Source: an uncultured Mycobacteriaceae bacterium
GTDB lineage: Bacteria; Actinomycetota; Actinomycetes; Mycobacteriales; Mycobacteriaceae
Length of the DNA stretch: 64,000 bases
Assembly (NCBI GenBank): GCA_902826815.1
Contig: CADEGF010000005.1
Span: forward strand, 87,243 to 151,242
Direction of reading: 5' to 3'
Part shown: one piece after another, positions 1 to 8,101 of the stretch
Layout: every line of letters begins with the position of its first letter
Position numbering within the stretch: position 1 is the stretch's first letter
Translations under genes and position numbers: made by a program
Notes under the pieces: generated by a model
Databases searched by the model: none
What the model saw: only the letters and a program-made list of their open reading frames with translations
Told to the model about the DNA's origin: nothing

Positions 1-376
1 ATCCCGTTGCCCTGTGCCCCTTATCGGCCTCACCGTAGTTCTCACACGCGGTGTATGCGCCGTTGAGGCAGTTACGACAGCGGCCGCATCCGTGATGAAC
101 GTGGATCGCCACCCGCTGGCCGATGTCTATCTCGTCGACGCACTCGCCGCGAGCCACCACCGTGCCGGTCCACTCGTGGCCCGGTGTGAACGATCCGTAG
201 GGCGGTTGACCGGGAAAGGGGTCGGCCTGGATCGCGACGTCGGTTCCGCATGCACCGCACATCGCCACCTGGACGAGCACCTCGTTGTGACCCGGCCGGG
301 GTACCGGCTTGTCGACGACCCGCAGGTCGTTGGCGCCGAACAGGACGGCAGCACGCATGACGTCAGGGATCTCCAC
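1..376 (-). CDS. Zinc-dependent alcohol dehydrogenase, N-terminal part (runs off left edge)
   Basis: This is the N-terminal ~125 residues of a medium-chain zinc alcohol/polyol dehydrogenase; the NAD(P)-binding half lies outside the window. I translated the minus strand from a GTG at 376, about nine bases after a GGAAGG ribosome site; an ATG at 358 is the alternative. Visible motifs are CGACGTD with the catalytic-zinc cysteine, PGHEWTG with the catalytic-zinc His-Glu pair, and the structural-zinc cysteine cluster CGRCRNC followed by a fourth Cys eight residues later. It would oxidise an alcohol or reduce a carbonyl with a nicotinamide cofactor; the substrate cannot be read. It is transcribed away from DUF3500 and GntR genes, and a perfect palindrome at 390-403 sits just upstream of its start, so it probably belongs to the GntR-controlled gene group. 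Confidence 0.85.
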   Translation of the reverse strand, partial: MEIPDVMRAAVLFGANDLRVVDKPVPRPGHNEVLVQVAMCGACGTDVAIQADPFPGQPPYGSFTPGHEWTGTVVARGECVDEIDIGQRVAIHVHHGCGRCRNCLNGAYTACENYGEADKGHRATG

Positions 377-389
377 ACGACCGCCTTCC

Positions 390-403
390 CACTTTATAAA
401 GTG
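390..403. promoter_or_regulatory. Candidate GntR operator, site A
   Basis: CACTTTATAAAGTG is a perfect 14-base palindrome centred on TATA, 14 bases upstream of the dehydrogenase start at 376. TATA-centred inverted repeats also lie before the other three transcripts of the locus (1584, 2354, 5261). FCD-type GntR regulators usually bind short palindromes of this sort, so this is inferred to be an operator of the regulator at 1658. Confidence 0.45.
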
Positions 404-440
404 TAGAAAACAGTACCGCAGGGGCTGATCCAACGACGGC

Positions 441-1523
441 TCAATGCGGGTGATTGCTCCGATGGGCCGCGAGTGCGTCGAAGCCGAAGTCGCTTTCGGG
501 GCGACGCCACACCGAATGCGCATGGTTGGCGTTGCGCTGTGTGTTGTCGTACTCGACGAGCAGATCGGGTCCGTGGATCCGGTAGTAGTGCGGGGCTCCC
601 TCGGTCAACGGGCCTGCCCAGCCGAAGTGCACACCGTCGAGCGATTCCGGTGTCCGCGACAGCACGCCTTCGGGTGCGGACGACTCATAGGCGGTGACGA
701 GCGAATACAGCGCCGATCGTTGATCGGGCGTCATATCCGCCGCGGACAGCCCGCTGGGCTCCCGCCGGATGGCGAGCTTCTCGTGATCATCGGCCTGGTA
801 CCCCGAGGCCGCTTCGGCGGTCTGGTCGATGACCTCGGAAAGCTGCCGGATCCGCGGATCGTCGAGCAGGCGTCCCCACAGCTTGTCGTCGTTCATGTGA
901 ATCATCCCGGCGGGCAGAGACATTCGAGGACGGTTGCCGCTGACGATGTCGCTGGGTGCGGTCTGATGAAGCAGTGCTTGCCGCAACTGCGCCTCACTCA
1001 ACCCACCGACCAGTGACCTGGCTGCGTCCTCCACCGCGTGCAACGGGGCGAGGTCGCCGCCGCCGAGCATCGGCGACCTGGCCGGATCAGATCCCACGAA
1101 GCACGGCGTCGCCGCAACGAGGCGCCCGTCGTCGATGACGTAGTTCAGCGACACGTGGTGCCCACCGAAGCGCCATCCCCACCGATCGGATCCGGGGTGA
1201 CCGAAGATCCGCAGCCAGTACAACCCGGGGTCCCGCCCCCGCTCCCGGCCCCAGTCTCGGGAGAATCCCTCGACCTGATCCAAAACGTTCTCGATCCCCA
1301 TGACGGCGGCGACGGTGTTGTATGCGGCGACCGAAAGACCTTCGGCGACGAGACGCATGGTCATCTGCTGCTGGGTCGGGCGCTGGGCGCTCAGCGGAAG
1401 GCCGCCGTGGTCAGTGGGCGTGTAGAACCACGTGGTCCGGTCCTCGTCATCCCACTCTCGACGCAGTGCGGTGAGCTGCCGCGGGCCGCAGGACTCCACA
1501 AGCGTTGCGGCCAGCCCGGTCAT
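441..1523 (-). CDS. DUF3500 domain protein
   Basis: About 360 residues from the preferred ATG at 1523; the frame stays open to 1673, but that would overlap the GntR start and the candidate operator at 1584. The protein matches the DUF3500 family: FGHPGSDRWGWRFGGHHVSLNY near residue 120, TPCFVGSDPA after it, and HYYRIHGPDLLVEYDNTQ with NANHAHSVWR near the C-terminus. The His- and Trp-rich conserved segments look like a ligand or metal pocket, but the family has no assigned reaction and I do not infer one. No signal peptide or membrane segment is evident. It is divergent from the GntR regulator across a shared promoter region, which suggests co-control with it. A GTG at 1574 is a less likely start because no ribosome site precedes it. 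Confidence 0.8.
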   Translation of the reverse strand: MTGLAATLVESCGPRQLTALRREWDDEDRTTWFYTPTDHGGLPLSAQRPTQQQMTMRLVAEGLSVAAYNTVAAVMGIENVLDQVEGFSRDWGRERGRDPGLYWLRIFGHPGSDRWGWRFGGHHVSLNYVIDDGRLVAATPCFVGSDPARSPMLGGGDLAPLHAVEDAARSLVGGLSEAQLRQALLHQTAPSDIVSGNRPRMSLPAGMIHMNDDKLWGRLLDDPRIRQLSEVIDQTAEAASGYQADDHEKLAIRREPSGLSAADMTPDQRSALYSLVTAYESSAPEGVLSRTPESLDGVHFGWAGPLTEGAPHYYRIHGPDLLVEYDNTQRNANHAHSVWRRPESDFGFDALAAHRSNHPH

Positions 1524-1583
1524 CGAGCCGCCGATCTTCAGTCCCGCCGCGGAGTCTCCCGGAAGTAGGGGCACGATACTGTA

Positions 1584-1593
1584 TTCTATAGAA
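1584..1593. promoter_or_regulatory. Candidate GntR operator, site B
   Basis: TTCTATAGAA is a perfect 10-base palindrome between the divergent DUF3500 gene and the GntR regulator. The core TTCTATAG recurs at 5275-5282 before the ABC transporter. Its position would allow autoregulation and joint control of both divergent genes. Inferred from sequence only. Confidence 0.45.
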
Positions 1594-1657
1594 GGGCAAA
1601 ACCGCTGGTCACCTGCACGCGAGGAAGACAAGCGACCCGAGTCGAAATGAGGGGTCC

Positions 1658-2311
1658 ATGACTGTCGCAGCACCGCGCACTGCCCATTCCTATGCCTACG
1701 AGGCGCTGCGAGACAAAATTCTCACCGGCGAACTCGCACCAGGGGCCCCGCTCATCCAAGCCGGCCTCGCCAAGGATCTCGGCGTGAGCATGACACCGGT
1801 CAGGGAGGCGTTGCGCGACCTCGCCACCGAGGGCCTGGTGACGCTGCTTCCGCACAAGGGCGCGGCTGTCACCTCACTGGACCTGGCGGACGCCAAGGAG
1901 ATCCACAGGATCAGGCTCCAACTGGAACCCGATGCGACCCGCATGGCCGTCGACAACGTGACTCTTGACGTGCTGAACCACGCCGAGGAGCTCTACTCCG
2001 ATATGTCGGAGACGACCGACCATCGTTGGGTGGTATGCAACCGCGAGTTCCACAAGCTGTTGTTGTCGCCCGCCCCCGCACCCCGGTTGGTGGGCATTCT
2101 CAGCTCGCTGCTCGAGGCCGCTGCGCTCTACGTTCCGCTGGCAATCACCCACCGCGTCGGTCCCGATCCGCAGGTCGAACACCGTGCCATCCTCGACGCC
2201 TACCTGCGGCGCGACCCCGCCGCGGCGGCAGACGCCGTCGCGACCCACATCCGGTCGAGCATTCACTCGCTCGAGTTCGACGACAGCGGCTCGGCGAACC
2301 CGGCTACCTGA
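1658..2311 (+). CDS. GntR-family regulator, FCD (FadR) subfamily
   Basis: A 217-residue regulator with an N-terminal winged helix-turn-helix at about residues 10-75 (AYEALRDKILTGELAPGAPL, then the recognition segment LGVSMTPVREALRDLATEGLV). It is followed by an all-helical FCD ligand-binding domain to about residue 205, which keeps metal/ligand residues in HRIRLQLEP, NREFHKLL and EHRAILDA. FCD regulators generally sense small carboxylates or sugar acids; the ligand here is unknown. It diverges from DUF3500 and precedes the Gfo/Idh/MocA oxidoreductase by 85 bases. TATA-centred palindromes at 390, 1584, 2354 and 5261 are the likely sites, so it probably controls the dehydrogenase, DUF3500, oxidoreductase and ABC-transporter transcripts. 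Confidence 0.9.
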   Translation: MTVAAPRTAHSYAYEALRDKILTGELAPGAPLIQAGLAKDLGVSMTPVREALRDLATEGLVTLLPHKGAAVTSLDLADAKEIHRIRLQLEPDATRMAVDNVTLDVLNHAEELYSDMSETTDHRWVVCNREFHKLLLSPAPAPRLVGILSSLLEAAALYVPLAITHRVGPDPQVEHRAILDAYLRRDPAAAADAVATHIRSSIHSLEFDDSGSANPAT

Positions 2312-2353
2312 CCCTCGAACAGGGCCGCGCCAACCGGTGCACCGGTGGCCCGC

Positions 2354-2368
2354 TTTATGCGCTATAAA
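2354..2368. promoter_or_regulatory. Candidate GntR operator, site C
   Basis: TTTATGCGCTATAAA has TTTAT/ATAAA arms around five bases and lies 29 bases before the oxidoreductase start. It is the least symmetric of the four TATA-type sites of the locus. Confidence 0.35.
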
Positions 2369-2396
2369 ATATGAAACCACGGCTGAGGGAGATCAT

Positions 2397-3389
2397 ATGA
2401 CTGTCCGCTGGGGCATCATCGGCATCGGCAAGGTCGCAGACATCGCGATCGCTCCGGCCATCGCGGCCGACGAACAGGCCCGTCTCGCCGCAGTCTGCAG
2501 CCGAAGTCTCGACCGCGCGAAGGCCTTCGCCGACAATCACGGTGCGGACGCAGCCTATGACGACTACGCGCAGATGCTGGCTGACCCCGATGTGGATGTC
2601 GTGTACATCGCGTCGCCCAACGGCGTGCACGCAGAGCAGGGTCTCGCCGCACTGAAGGCAGGCAAGCACGTGCTGGTCGACAAGCCACTGGCACTCGAGA
2701 TCGCCGACGCGAAAGCCATGGTCGATGCGGCTGCAAGTGCGAAAGTATTGCTGGGCACGGGATTTCATCTTCGGCACAAGGCGACCACCAGGGCGGCGCG
2801 GGATGCTATTGCGGCAGGCAGGCTCGGTGACGTGTTCTACGCCGAGATGGCGTGCGGTGCGGGTAAGGGCCTGTTTCCCTACGACACCTGGCGCGCCGAC
2901 CCCGAGCTCTCCGGCGGCGGCACGCTGCTGCATCAGGGTGTGCACGCCGTCGACCTTGTCGCCTACCTCTGCGATCAGCCGGTCGTCGAGGTGACCGCGA
3001 TGGTCGACAAACTCGAGGCCGAGGACGTATTCGTCGGCAGCTGTCGGCTGGCGGACGGCACCCTGGCCAACATCGCGTCGCACAGCCTGCGGATGGGCAC
3101 CCGGCCCGACTGGACGGTCTTCGGCACCGACGGCTGGCTCGACGCGCGCGGCGGCACCAGCCCGGCCCCGGGCGACACCCTTGACCTGCACGACAACGAC
3201 GGAACCAGCAGGCTGGCCACCTCGACAGCGCCGGCATACGGGACCGAGGTCGCCGACTTCTCCAACGCCGTGGCATCTTCGACGGCGCCGATTGCGAGTG
3301 GCGTCGACGGGATGCGGGCAGTGGCCGTCGCCGACGCGCTCTATCGCGCGGCCCGCGAAGGCCGCACCGTGCAGGTGGACGTCGGTTAG
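2397..3389 (+). CDS. Gfo/Idh/MocA-family oxidoreductase
   Basis: A 330-residue NAD(P)-dependent dehydrogenase. I chose the ATG at 2397, which follows a GAGGGAG ribosome site; the open frame extends far upstream but through the gntR gene. An N-terminal Rossmann fold (VRWGIIGIGKVADIAIAPAI, residues 3-22) leads into the family motif KHVLVDKPLALEIADA (about 83-98), whose Lys-Pro pair contacts the nicotinamide and substrate. The C-terminal alpha/beta domain includes GGGTLLHQGVHAVDLVAYL with the catalytic His. Family members oxidise hydroxyls of sugars, inositols or related polyols. The substrate is unknown. The 3' end overlaps the convergent fadA6 by four bases. Confidence 0.9.
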   Translation: MTVRWGIIGIGKVADIAIAPAIAADEQARLAAVCSRSLDRAKAFADNHGADAAYDDYAQMLADPDVDVVYIASPNGVHAEQGLAALKAGKHVLVDKPLALEIADAKAMVDAAASAKVLLGTGFHLRHKATTRAARDAIAAGRLGDVFYAEMACGAGKGLFPYDTWRADPELSGGGTLLHQGVHAVDLVAYLCDQPVVEVTAMVDKLEAEDVFVGSCRLADGTLANIASHSLRMGTRPDWTVFGTDGWLDARGGTSPAPGDTLDLHDNDGTSRLATSTAPAYGTEVADFSNAVASSTAPIASGVDGMRAVAVADALYRAAREGRTVQVDVG

Positions 3390-4543
3390 AGCCGTTCGAT
3401 GATCGTGACGTTGGCGGTGCCGCCGCCCTCGCACATCGTCTGCAGGCCGTAGCGGCCGCCGGTGCGCTCGAGTTCGTTGAGCAAGGTGGCGAAAAGCTTC
3501 GCGCCGGTCGCACCAAGCGGATGGCCGAGCGCGATCGCCCCGCCGTTCGGGTTCACCTTCGCCGGATCCGCCTTGGTCTCCTTGAGCCAGGACAGCACCA
3601 CCGGTGCGAAGGCCTCGTTGATCTCGACGGTGTCGATGTCGTCGATCGAAAGACCCGCCTTGTCAAGGGCATACCGCGTGGCCGGGATCGGCCCGGTGAG
3701 CATGAACACCGGATCGGCGCCCCGCGCGCTGATGTGGTGGATCCGCGCCCGCGGCTTCAGGTTGTGGTCCTTGACCGCCTGCTCGGAGGCGAGCAGCACG
3801 GCGCTCGCCCCATCGGAGATCTGACTGGCCATCGCGGCGGTCAGCCTGCCGCCCTCGGTGAGCGGCTTGAGACCCGCCATTTTCTCCAGCGACGTGTCGC
3901 GCGGGCATTCGTCGGTCACGAAGCCATCCACCGGGATGATCTCGTTCCCGAAATGCCCGGCGCGGATGGCGTCGGCCGCCCGCTGGTGGCTGGTCAGCGC
4001 GAACTGCTCCATCTCCTCACGCGAGATGTCCCACTTCTCGGCGATCAGCTCGGCGCCGCGGAACTGCGAAATCTCCTGGTCGCCGTAGCGCTGCAGCCAG
4101 CTCTTCGACTCGTTGGTCGGCGACGTGAACCCGAACTGTTCGGCGACGGTCATCGCAGAGGAGATGGGGATCTGGGTCATGTTCTGCACGCCACCCGCCA
4201 CGATCAGATCGGCGGTGCCGGACATGATCGCTTGTGCGCCAAAAGAGATCGCCTGCTGGCTGGACCCGCACTGCCTGTCGACGGTGACCCCGGGCACTTC
4301 CTCGGGGTATCCGGCGGCAAGCCAGGACAGCCTCGCGATGTTGCCCGCCTGAGGCCCGATGGCGTCGACGCAACCGGCGATCACATCGTCGACCGCACCG
4401 GGGTCGACATCGACCCGGTCGAACAGGCCCCGCCAGCCCGCGGCGCCGAGGTCGACCGGGTGTACGCCCGCAAGCGATCCGTTCCGCTTCCCGACCGCGG
4501 TCCGCACGGCGTCGATGACGTATGCCTGAGACGTTCCCGCCAT
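3386..4543 (-). CDS. fadA6: Acetyl-CoA acetyltransferase FadA6 (thiolase)
   Basis: A 385-residue type I thiolase starting at ATG 4543, which shares one base with the kstR2 stop (TAATG). The three thiolase signatures are intact: nucleophilic Cys in VDRQCGSSQQA (about residue 93), NEAFAPV, and GGAIALGHPLGATGAK with the catalytic His followed by MCEGGGTANV with the second Cys. It is adjacent to and co-transcribed with kstR2, exactly as in the M. tuberculosis Rv3556c-Rv3557c pair. FadA6 cleaves a beta-keto acyl-CoA late in degradation of the steroid C/D-ring remnant. The gene converges on the Gfo/Idh/MocA oxidoreductase with a four-base overlap. Identification rests on context plus family motifs. 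Confidence 0.9.
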   Translation of the reverse strand: MAGTSQAYVIDAVRTAVGKRNGSLAGVHPVDLGAAGWRGLFDRVDVDPGAVDDVIAGCVDAIGPQAGNIARLSWLAAGYPEEVPGVTVDRQCGSSQQAISFGAQAIMSGTADLIVAGGVQNMTQIPISSAMTVAEQFGFTSPTNESKSWLQRYGDQEISQFRGAELIAEKWDISREEMEQFALTSHQRAADAIRAGHFGNEIIPVDGFVTDECPRDTSLEKMAGLKPLTEGGRLTAAMASQISDGASAVLLASEQAVKDHNLKPRARIHHISARGADPVFMLTGPIPATRYALDKAGLSIDDIDTVEINEAFAPVVLSWLKETKADPAKVNPNGGAIALGHPLGATGAKLFATLLNELERTGGRYGLQTMCEGGGTANVTIIERL

Positions 4544-5148
4544 TACCTGGCTCCTTTTGCCTTTTCGGCGGTGATGCCGCCGAGAACGATGGACAGATAC
4601 TGCTGACCGACCTGTTCGGCCGTCAGGGGTCCGCCGGGCTGATACCAGCGGACTGAGACCCATGTGGTGTCGCGGATGAAGCGATACACCAGGTCGACGT
4701 CGATGTCTGGGCGGAAGTACCCCTCGGCCATGCCCTGGTTGAGCAGGTCCAGCCACATCTTGCGCTGCTCTTTGTTGCGGTCCTCGACATAGGAGAACCG
4801 CGGCTGACCCGTCAGCCGCTTCGCTTCGTCCTGGTAGATGACGACCTGGGCGTGCCGATGCTCGATCGCCTCGAACGACGCCATGAACAGGCCCTTGAGC
4901 CGTTCGAGCGGGTTCGGCTCGGTGGCGACGATCTCTTGATAGCGCTCGAAGAGCCAGTCGAGGAAGCCGCGCAGCACCTCGTCGACCATCTCCTCTTTGG
5001 AAGAGAAGTGGTGATAGAGGCTGCCGGACAGGATGCCCGCGGAGTCGGCGATGTCGCGCACCGTGGTGGCGCGCAGCCCACGTTCGGCGAACATCGTCGC
5101 GGCGAGGTCCAGCAGCTCGTCGCGACGGCTCAGTGCGGCCTTGTCCAC
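4543..5148 (-). CDS. kstR2: TetR-family repressor KstR2
   Basis: A 201-residue regulator with an N-terminal TetR helix-turn-helix (LLDLAATMFAERGLRATTVRDIA, GILSGSLYHHFSSKEEMVDEVL, roughly residues 12-62) and a C-terminal ligand domain ending QVGQQYLSIVLGGIT. The sequence closely resembles mycobacterial KstR2 (Rv3557c) as I remember it, including the long identical stretch around YRFIRDTTWVSVRWY. KstR2 represses HIP (steroid C/D-ring) degradation genes and is released by HIP-CoA. A matching operator lies 16 bases upstream of the start (5164-5177) and another between fadE30 and fadD3. It forms an operon with fadA6. Its usual neighbours ipdF and fadE30 have been moved 6 kb away by the cassette at 5383-11536. 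Confidence 0.95.
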   Translation of the reverse strand: MDKAALSRRDELLDLAATMFAERGLRATTVRDIADSAGILSGSLYHHFSSKEEMVDEVLRGFLDWLFERYQEIVATEPNPLERLKGLFMASFEAIEHRHAQVVIYQDEAKRLTGQPRFSYVEDRNKEQRKMWLDLLNQGMAEGYFRPDIDVDLVYRFIRDTTWVSVRWYQPGGPLTAEQVGQQYLSIVLGGITAEKAKGAR

Positions 5149-5163
5149 ATGTCGAGGATAGCA

Positions 5164-5177
5164 ACCAAGCGCTTGCT
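5164..5177. promoter_or_regulatory. KstR2 operator
   Basis: ACCAAGCGCTTGCT fits the published KstR2 site (AnCAAGnnCTTGnT) and lies 16 bases upstream of the kstR2 start, implying autoregulation of kstR2-fadA6. The same 14-mer with one changed base recurs at 13488-13501. Confidence 0.85.
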
Positions 5178-5260
5178 AGGTAACTCCCGGTGGCCCTTCG
5201 ACCCGAAGTTTCCGACCGTTTACGCAGTGACAACCGACCAAGATCGGAATTCCCATAATT

Positions 5261-5281
5261 TATAGGATCTCTCGTTCTATA
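5261..5281. promoter_or_regulatory. Candidate GntR operator, site D
   Basis: TATAGGA and TTCTATA form an inverted repeat with one mismatch and a seven-base spacer, in an AT-rich patch that is unusual for this GC-rich DNA. The TTCTATAG core is identical to site B at 1584. It lies about 100 bases before the ABC transporter operon and is the sequence link between that operon and the GntR gene. Confidence 0.45.
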
Positions 5282-5382
5282 GTTTATTTCGGCAGCCAGA
5301 AGGCCGACGGCTGCGCGGTCTTTGCAGGTCATCCGCCCGATAGCCATGCAGCCGCCCGGCGGTACACGCAGGAGGTCCATCG

Positions 5383-6426
5383 ATGAACAGGAAGACAACG
5401 TCCCTACTGGCTGCGCTCAGCGCCGGCATCTTGCTCGTCTCCGGGTGCAGCGGCCCAGGAGACGATTCGAAGTCAGCCGACAGCGGGGAGGACGGTGTCA
5501 TCCGGTTCACCTTCTCGCCCGACCCTGCCTGGGACTGGATCCAGGATCAGGGGATTCTCGAAGAGATGGAGAAGGACTCCGGTTTCCGGATCCTTCAGAC
5601 GGTGACATGGGATGAGTACGGCCAGTTCGCAGGCGGGCACGCCGACGTCGTCTCCATCGGCACCTACGAGCTGCAGAACCTCGAGCAGGAGACGGGGGTC
5701 GAAACCGTCACGTTCGGCAAGTTCAACAAGGCCAAGGACGTGTTGATCACGGCGAACCCGCAGTGGGAGAAGGTCTCTGACATGCCCAAGGGCTGCAAGA
5801 TCGCCGCCGAGTCGCCGGTCGGTAACACGCTGATCTGGACGGCGCTGCTGAAGCAGATGGACGACCGCACCCTCGCCGAGAACGGCGATGATCTCAACCT
5901 GGTCACCGCCGACTACCAGGTGATCCCGGAACTCGTGCTGAACAACGAGGTATGCGGCGCCTTCGCCGATCCCACCCAGTCGATCCCCGAGTTCGCCTCC
6001 GGCAAGTTGAACATCATGTACGACGGAAGGTCCGCCTCCGAGCTGTTCGGCGAGATCATGCAGCCGGGCCACGAGGGCGTGATGAGCAACCTGTTCACCG
6101 CTCGCAAGGAGTGGTACGACTCCCACAAGGAGGAGGCCGCGTTCTTCCTCGAGGTGTGGCAGCGCGCCATGGACGAGTGGGCCGAGCACCGCGACGAGAT
6201 CATCGACGAGTACCCGCAGCACTTCGCCGTGAAGAACGCGGAAGAGGCCGCGTGGATGAAGGGTTACTTCGCCAACACTTTCGACTGGTTCGTCGACTCG
6301 CCGTATCTCACCCAGGAGTGGATTGACAAGGAGAAAAAGATCTTTCAGCTCCTGAAGGATGCCGGGGTGGCCCCTGCCGACCAGCCCGATCCCGAGATGG
6401 TCGTCATCGAGCCGTCCAAGTCCTGA
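5383..6426 (+). CDS. ABC transporter substrate-binding lipoprotein (NitT/TauT type)
   Basis: A 347-residue exported solute receptor. A lipoprotein signal peptide occupies residues 1-22 with lipobox VSGC, followed by an acidic linker and a periplasmic-binding fold resembling the NMT1/SsuA group (FTFSPDPAWDWIQDQGILEEME, HADVVSIGTYELQNLE, AESPVGNTLIWTALLKQM). The ATG follows a strong AGGAGG. It is first of a transporter operon with two permeases and an ATPase, and an inverted repeat at 5261 may place it under the GntR regulator. Family members bind sulfonates, nitrate, pyrimidine precursors or aromatic acids. The substrate cannot be read, but the amidohydrolases downstream suggest an imported carbon source. 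Confidence 0.88.
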   Translation: MNRKTTSLLAALSAGILLVSGCSGPGDDSKSADSGEDGVIRFTFSPDPAWDWIQDQGILEEMEKDSGFRILQTVTWDEYGQFAGGHADVVSIGTYELQNLEQETGVETVTFGKFNKAKDVLITANPQWEKVSDMPKGCKIAAESPVGNTLIWTALLKQMDDRTLAENGDDLNLVTADYQVIPELVLNNEVCGAFADPTQSIPEFASGKLNIMYDGRSASELFGEIMQPGHEGVMSNLFTARKEWYDSHKEEAAFFLEVWQRAMDEWAEHRDEIIDEYPQHFAVKNAEEAAWMKGYFANTFDWFVDSPYLTQEWIDKEKKIFQLLKDAGVAPADQPDPEMVVIEPSKS

Positions 6427-6436
6427 CGGCGCCGTG

Positions 6437-7300
6437 ATGTCACTGGCGCCGTCGACCCGTCGACTCCTCGCCTCCCAGTTCTACTCACTGGCGGGGATCG
6501 CGACCTTCATCGGGATCTGGGCCTACGCATCGTCGCGGATGGAGCCCTACGTCCTGCCGTCGCCGTGGACTGTGGGCAAGCGGATGTGGGAGCTCGCCGC
6601 CTCTGGCGTCGTGCTCACGAATTTCGCTGACAGCCTGTGGCGCACGATTCTCGGCTGGACGGTCGCGGTGATCGCAGGCACGGCGATCGGCGTTCTGATG
6701 GGTCGCTTCCGATACGCACGAGCGTTCTTCCACGACCTCATCTACCTCGCCGCCAACGTCCCGTTGATCGTCTACGCCATCGTGGCGATCATCGTGTTCG
6801 GGATCAGCGGGATAGGGCCGACCTCGGTGGTGATCCTTTTCGTGCTGCCGGGAATTGCGCTCAACGTCGCCGCCGGGATGATGTCCGTCGATCCCGATCT
6901 CGTCGGGATGAGCAAGGCGTTCAACAGAAGTCGGTCGGACCTCGCCAAGCACGTGATCATCCCGACCGTCATGCCGTTCGCGTTCGCGGCGGGCCGGGTG
7001 TCGTTCGCCGACTCGTGGAAGCTCGCGGCGCTGGTCGAAACATTCGGCGGCTCAAGCGGTGTGGGCTATCAGATCGGCCGGTCCTATCACATGTTCTCGG
7101 TGCGCGATGTGCTGGCGTGGATGTGCTTCTTCGTCATCTTCGTGATCCTGCTCGAGCGGCTGGTGCTGGTGAACGCCGAGCATCGGCTGTTCCGGTGGCG
7201 CGCCGACACCCCGCAGCGTGGCAGGCGTCGGCGAAGTCGGACTCCCGCAACGGGCGCGCCGGTCAGCACCGTCGCCGAGGAGAAGGTGAACAAACCGTGA
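6437..7300 (+). CDS. ABC transporter permease 1 (NitT/TauT type)
   Basis: A 287-residue inner-membrane permease with about six hydrophobic segments. The family inner-membrane motif that docks with the ATPase is seen as MSKAFNRSRSDLAKHVIIPTVMPFAFAAGR (about residues 156-185). I chose ATG 6437, ten bases after the receptor stop; GTG 6434 is possible. The C-terminal ~35 residues are a charged cytoplasmic tail. The stop overlaps the next start as GTGA. It would pair with the second permease as a heterodimer. Confidence 0.87.
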   Translation: MSLAPSTRRLLASQFYSLAGIATFIGIWAYASSRMEPYVLPSPWTVGKRMWELAASGVVLTNFADSLWRTILGWTVAVIAGTAIGVLMGRFRYARAFFHDLIYLAANVPLIVYAIVAIIVFGISGIGPTSVVILFVLPGIALNVAAGMMSVDPDLVGMSKAFNRSRSDLAKHVIIPTVMPFAFAAGRVSFADSWKLAALVETFGGSSGVGYQIGRSYHMFSVRDVLAWMCFFVIFVILLERLVLVNAEHRLFRWRADTPQRGRRRRSRTPATGAPVSTVAEEKVNKP

Positions 7301-8097
7301 CCACCGCAACGGCGACATCCACATCTCGCGGGTGGGCGGCCTGGCTGACGTCCGACCGGGCCGCCCGCTACACCGCCCGCGTGCTGATGCTGGTGCTGTG
7401 GCAGGCCATCGGGGTGCTGTCCACCCGAATTCCCACCCCGATCGGGACATTCGAGTTCCTGATAGACGAATGGATGCGCGGTGAACTCTGGGTGCACCTC
7501 ACCTGGACCCTGCGCCGGGCGGTGATCGCGCTCTCGGTGGTGCTCGTGCTCGGCATCGCAATCGGCTGGGCGATGGGTTGGTGGTGGCGCGTCGGCGCGT
7601 ACTTCCGCGACATCGTGACGATCATGTTGGCGCTGCCCGCCTTCATCTGGGCGCTGCTGTCCGCGATGTGGTGGGGCTTCTCGGAGGTCGGCCCGATCGT
7701 CGTGCCGGTGCTGGCCGCCACCCCGATGCTCGTCGCATCGACCTTTGAAGGCGCCAAGTCGCTCCCGAAACCGCTGATCGAGATGTCGTCGGCTTACCGC
7801 ATCCCGAAAGCACGGTTCTTCGGTTGGATGGTGCTGCCTGCGATGTCGCCGTATATCTTCGCGGGATTCCGATACGCGGTGTTGGCCGGCTGGGGCGCGC
7901 TCTCGCTGGTCGAGTTCTTCGCAAGCAACTGGGGTGCGGGCTACCGCGCTGCATTCTGGTACGACGCAGGCAATTTCAACGGGTTGATGGGTTGGGGTCT
8001 GATCGAGATCGTCGTCATCCTCGCCGTTGACCGGTTGGTACTCGAACGCCTCGCCCGCCGCTCTCGGCGCTGGCAGGAAGGAACCGAAAGATGGTGA
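7297..8097 (+). CDS. ABC transporter permease 2 (NitT/TauT type)
   Basis: A 266-residue permease starting at GTG 7297, overlapping the first permease by four bases. It has five to six membrane segments (for example VIALSVVLVLGIAIGWAMGW and IVVPVLAATPMLVAS) and the ATPase-docking loop EMSSAYRIPKARFFGWMVLPAMSPYIFAGFRYA. It differs clearly from the first permease, so the pair is ancient rather than a recent duplication. It ends four bases before the ATPase start. Confidence 0.87.
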   Translation: MTTATATSTSRGWAAWLTSDRAARYTARVLMLVLWQAIGVLSTRIPTPIGTFEFLIDEWMRGELWVHLTWTLRRAVIALSVVLVLGIAIGWAMGWWWRVGAYFRDIVTIMLALPAFIWALLSAMWWGFSEVGPIVVPVLAATPMLVASTFEGAKSLPKPLIEMSSAYRIPKARFFGWMVLPAMSPYIFAGFRYAVLAGWGALSLVEFFASNWGAGYRAAFWYDAGNFNGLMGWGLIEIVVILAVDRLVLERLARRSRRWQEGTERW

Positions 8098-8101
8098 GTA
8101 C

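Noticed and set aside
3386-5398. A 670-codon open frame on the minus strand that would fuse the thiolase to upstream sequence
   Set aside because: Upstream of 4543 it only runs antiframe through kstR2. The thiolase has a proper ATG overlapping the kstR2 stop, and family length fits 385 residues.
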